Positions 42,316-43,261 of a DNA stretch of 43,261 nucleotides are shown here, piece after piece. The notes under the pieces were generated by a model that was not told the origin of the DNA, searched no databases, and saw nothing but the letters and a program-made list of their open reading frames with translations. The translations under genes were made by a program, and so were the position numbers. The stretch's first letter is position 1; each line of letters opens with the position of its first letter. The DNA is from Oscillospiraceae bacterium (GTDB taxonomy: Bacteria; Bacillota; Clostridia; Oscillospirales; Oscillospiraceae), in NCBI GenBank assembly GCA_017395935.1, contig JAFQNL010000023.1:1-43261 (forward strand), read 5' to 3'.

Positions 42316-42368
42316 GGGTAGCTTCCAATAAGACCGTATGAAAACTACTGACATAGGGTAGCTGCCAA
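42316..42368 (+). repeat. Imperfect direct repeat downstream of gdhA
   Basis: GGGTAGCTTCCAA (42316-42328) recurs as GGGTAGCTGCCAA (42356-42368), 12 of 13 bases identical, at 40-base spacing, between the gdhA stop and its terminator. No ORF or known element was recognised in 42270-42386. Confidence 0.5.
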
Positions 42369-42386
42369 ACAGGGTGCAACAAGAAT

Positions 42387-42432
42387 AAAGCGTGATACTT
42401 CGGCTCTTTGGGCCGGGTATCACGCTTTTTCT
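42387..42432. terminator. Bidirectional terminator between gdhA and the acetyltransferase gene
   Basis: A 12-base-pair stem AAAGCGTGATAC (42387-42398) / GTATCACGCTTT (42417-42428) with an inner GGC/GCC pairing, then TTCTTTTTT on the plus strand; the minus side reads CTTTATTCTT. It serves both convergent genes. Confidence 0.88.
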
Positions 42433-42444
42433 TTTTTGGGGAGG

Positions 42445-42897
42445 TTATCTGTGAATATACATCCTTGTCATATCGGGTTCGCCGTCACCCTGTACCATGC
42501 ACAAGAACTCCCAGCCGTACCGTTCATAGAAGCCGGTGTGGTCGGTCACAAGATAGGCAGGAGAGATACCCTTGGCACGCAGATCTTCCACGGCCATGTT
42601 CAGCAGCTTTCCCGCGATGCCCTGGCAGCGGTGGCTTTCCTCCGTATACACGGCGCAGACATTAGGAGTCAGATCGGGCCGGTCATGGAAATCATTTTCA
42701 ATGACACCAAGACCGCCAACGATCTGGTCGCCATCCAGACAGAGAAACCAGCCCAATTCGGTATCCTTGCTCAGATAAGCTTCCATGCACTCCAGATAGG
42801 CTTCCCTGGGAACACCCCACTTGTTGTTAAACCAAGCAGCGGCCGTGTCCATCAGCCCCGGTTTTTCCCGTAAGTCAATGTACTGATATTGTTTCAT
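42445..42897 (-). CDS. GNAT family N-acetyltransferase
   Basis: A 150-residue acetyl-CoA-dependent acyltransferase. The core is visible: beta strands GWFLCLDGDQIVGGLGVIEN, the acceptor-side PDLTPNVCAVYTEESHR, the acetyl-CoA pyrophosphate loop RCQGIAGKLLNMAVEDLRAKG (Q/RxxGxA type), and HTGFYERYGWEFL near the C-terminus with the usual 'FYER.GF' motif. The acceptor (small molecule or protein) cannot be deduced. AAGGAAGG precedes the ATG. Base composition is lower in GC than the core, consistent with the accessory right flank. Confidence 0.88.
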   Translation of the reverse strand: MKQYQYIDLREKPGLMDTAAAWFNNKWGVPREAYLECMEAYLSKDTELGWFLCLDGDQIVGGLGVIENDFHDRPDLTPNVCAVYTEESHRCQGIAGKLLNMAVEDLRAKGISPAYLVTDHTGFYERYGWEFLCMVQGDGEPDMTRMYIHR

Positions 42898-43020
42898 CGG
42901 TATAACCTTCCTTTTTCGATTTTCTTTATGCTACCACAGATCCACGGATTATGCCATCCCCATACATTTTTTCTTAGAATCCATTTCCGGGACGCAGATT
43001 TTTCCGAAAAATCTTTGCGA

Positions 43021-43049
43021 TTGAAAATACTGCCATTTTGACGTATATT
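43021..43049 (+). promoter_or_regulatory. Candidate promoter upstream of the recombinase fragment
   Basis: -35 TTGAAA (43021-43026), 17-base spacer, -10 TATATT (43044-43049), followed by AAGGAGGA near 43068. A short TTG-initiated frame (43084-43110, MIRYVMAA) with this ribosome site ends in TAA, just before the recombinase-like frame becomes recognisable. Confidence 0.45.
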
Positions 43050-43076
43050 ATGGGGTGGAATCCCGAAAAAGGAGGA

Positions 43077-43261
43077 TTGCGCCTTGATTCGTTATGTAAT
43101 GGCTGCATAAGTATTGGCTATAAGTTTATCTGTCAGGCGAAGAAGTATCTGCATCTGGAGAAGTTGACTCCCGCAGTGCTGAACGATCTGGTCAAAGCGG
43201 TCTATGTCCATGCCCCGGACAATTCCAGCGGACACCGGGTGCAGGATGTGGAAATCAGCTA
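43077..43261 (+). pseudogene. C-terminal fragment of a large serine recombinase (DUF4368 region)
   Basis: From about 43110 the frame reads SIGYKFICQAKKYLHLEKLT, then PAVLNDLVKAVYVHAPDNSS and GHRVQDVEISY to the window edge. This strongly resembles the DUF4368-type C-terminus of large serine recombinases in clostridial mobile elements ('..LTP.ILNE....I.VH..DKSSG.R.Q..DI.Y'). The catalytic resolvase and zinc-ribbon parts that should precede it (about 400 residues) are absent; promoter-like DNA and a broken start sit there instead. The gene is therefore 5'-truncated, a remnant of an integrated element. Residues before about 43110 are probably not part of the original protein. Confidence 0.65.

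Overview
The window looks like a GC-rich chromosomal segment of a gut-type Clostridia bacterium (Bacillota), most likely an Oscillospirales relative. This rests on gene content and style (GlgC/GlgD pair, type I DAHP synthase with an N-terminal regulatory domain, AGGAGG ribosome sites, TTGACA/TATAAT promoters, ATGA start-stop overlaps), not on any database search. The middle (about 1.4-42.3 kb) is dense, GC-rich core sequence. Both ends are accessory: the left 1.4 kb is visibly AT-richer and carries an HsdM fragment with its own regulator, a TnpV gene, a broken small gene and a truncated regulator. The right end runs into the C-terminal part of a large serine recombinase.

Layout: (1) 1-1.55 kb, mobile/defence remnants. 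(2) 1.6-2.5 kb, a two-gene RNA-end-processing unit (kptA plus a cyclic-phosphate-processing receiver protein). (3) 2.6-4.6 kb, trkH-trkA potassium uptake; then secG and glf. (4) 6.4-8.5 kb, malQ translationally coupled to an Sfp-type phosphopantetheinyl transferase. (5) 8.6-15.0 kb, a chorismate/phenylalanine operon aroF-aroB-aroA-aroC-pheA-aroK, preceded by what looks like a classical attenuator with a Phe/Tyr-rich leader peptide. (6) 15.1-17.5 kb, a cytidylate-kinase-like protein and an orphan biotin-dependent carboxyltransferase. (7) 17.7-26.3 kb, a FliB-like Cys-cluster protein, a tandem pair of proteasome-like Ntn-hydrolase paralogues, a 1719-residue helicase-like protein whose motor and nuclease motifs look degenerate, and a membrane protein. 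(8) 26.3-36.9 kb, an M32 carboxypeptidase, a candidate small RNA and the glycogen cluster glgB-glgC-glgD-glgA-glgP. (9) 37-42.3 kb, a Na/Pi cotransporter, a YczE-type membrane protein, a GIY-YIG protein, a long purine-rich transcription unit without convincing ORFs, and gdhA. (10) 42.4-43.3 kb, a GNAT acetyltransferase and the recombinase fragment.

The most interesting observations are: the leader-peptide attenuator of the aro operon, whose stop codon sits inside the predicted antiterminator; the tandem Ntn-hydrolase-like pair with Ser as candidate N-terminal nucleophile; a GlgB that lacks the GH13 catalytic nucleophile (Asp to Gly) and a conserved His; the degenerate helicase/nuclease giant; two promoter-hairpin-bounded candidate noncoding RNAs; and the kptA-cREC RNA-repair pair. 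All functional statements are from family recognition by eye; no searches or folding programs were run.
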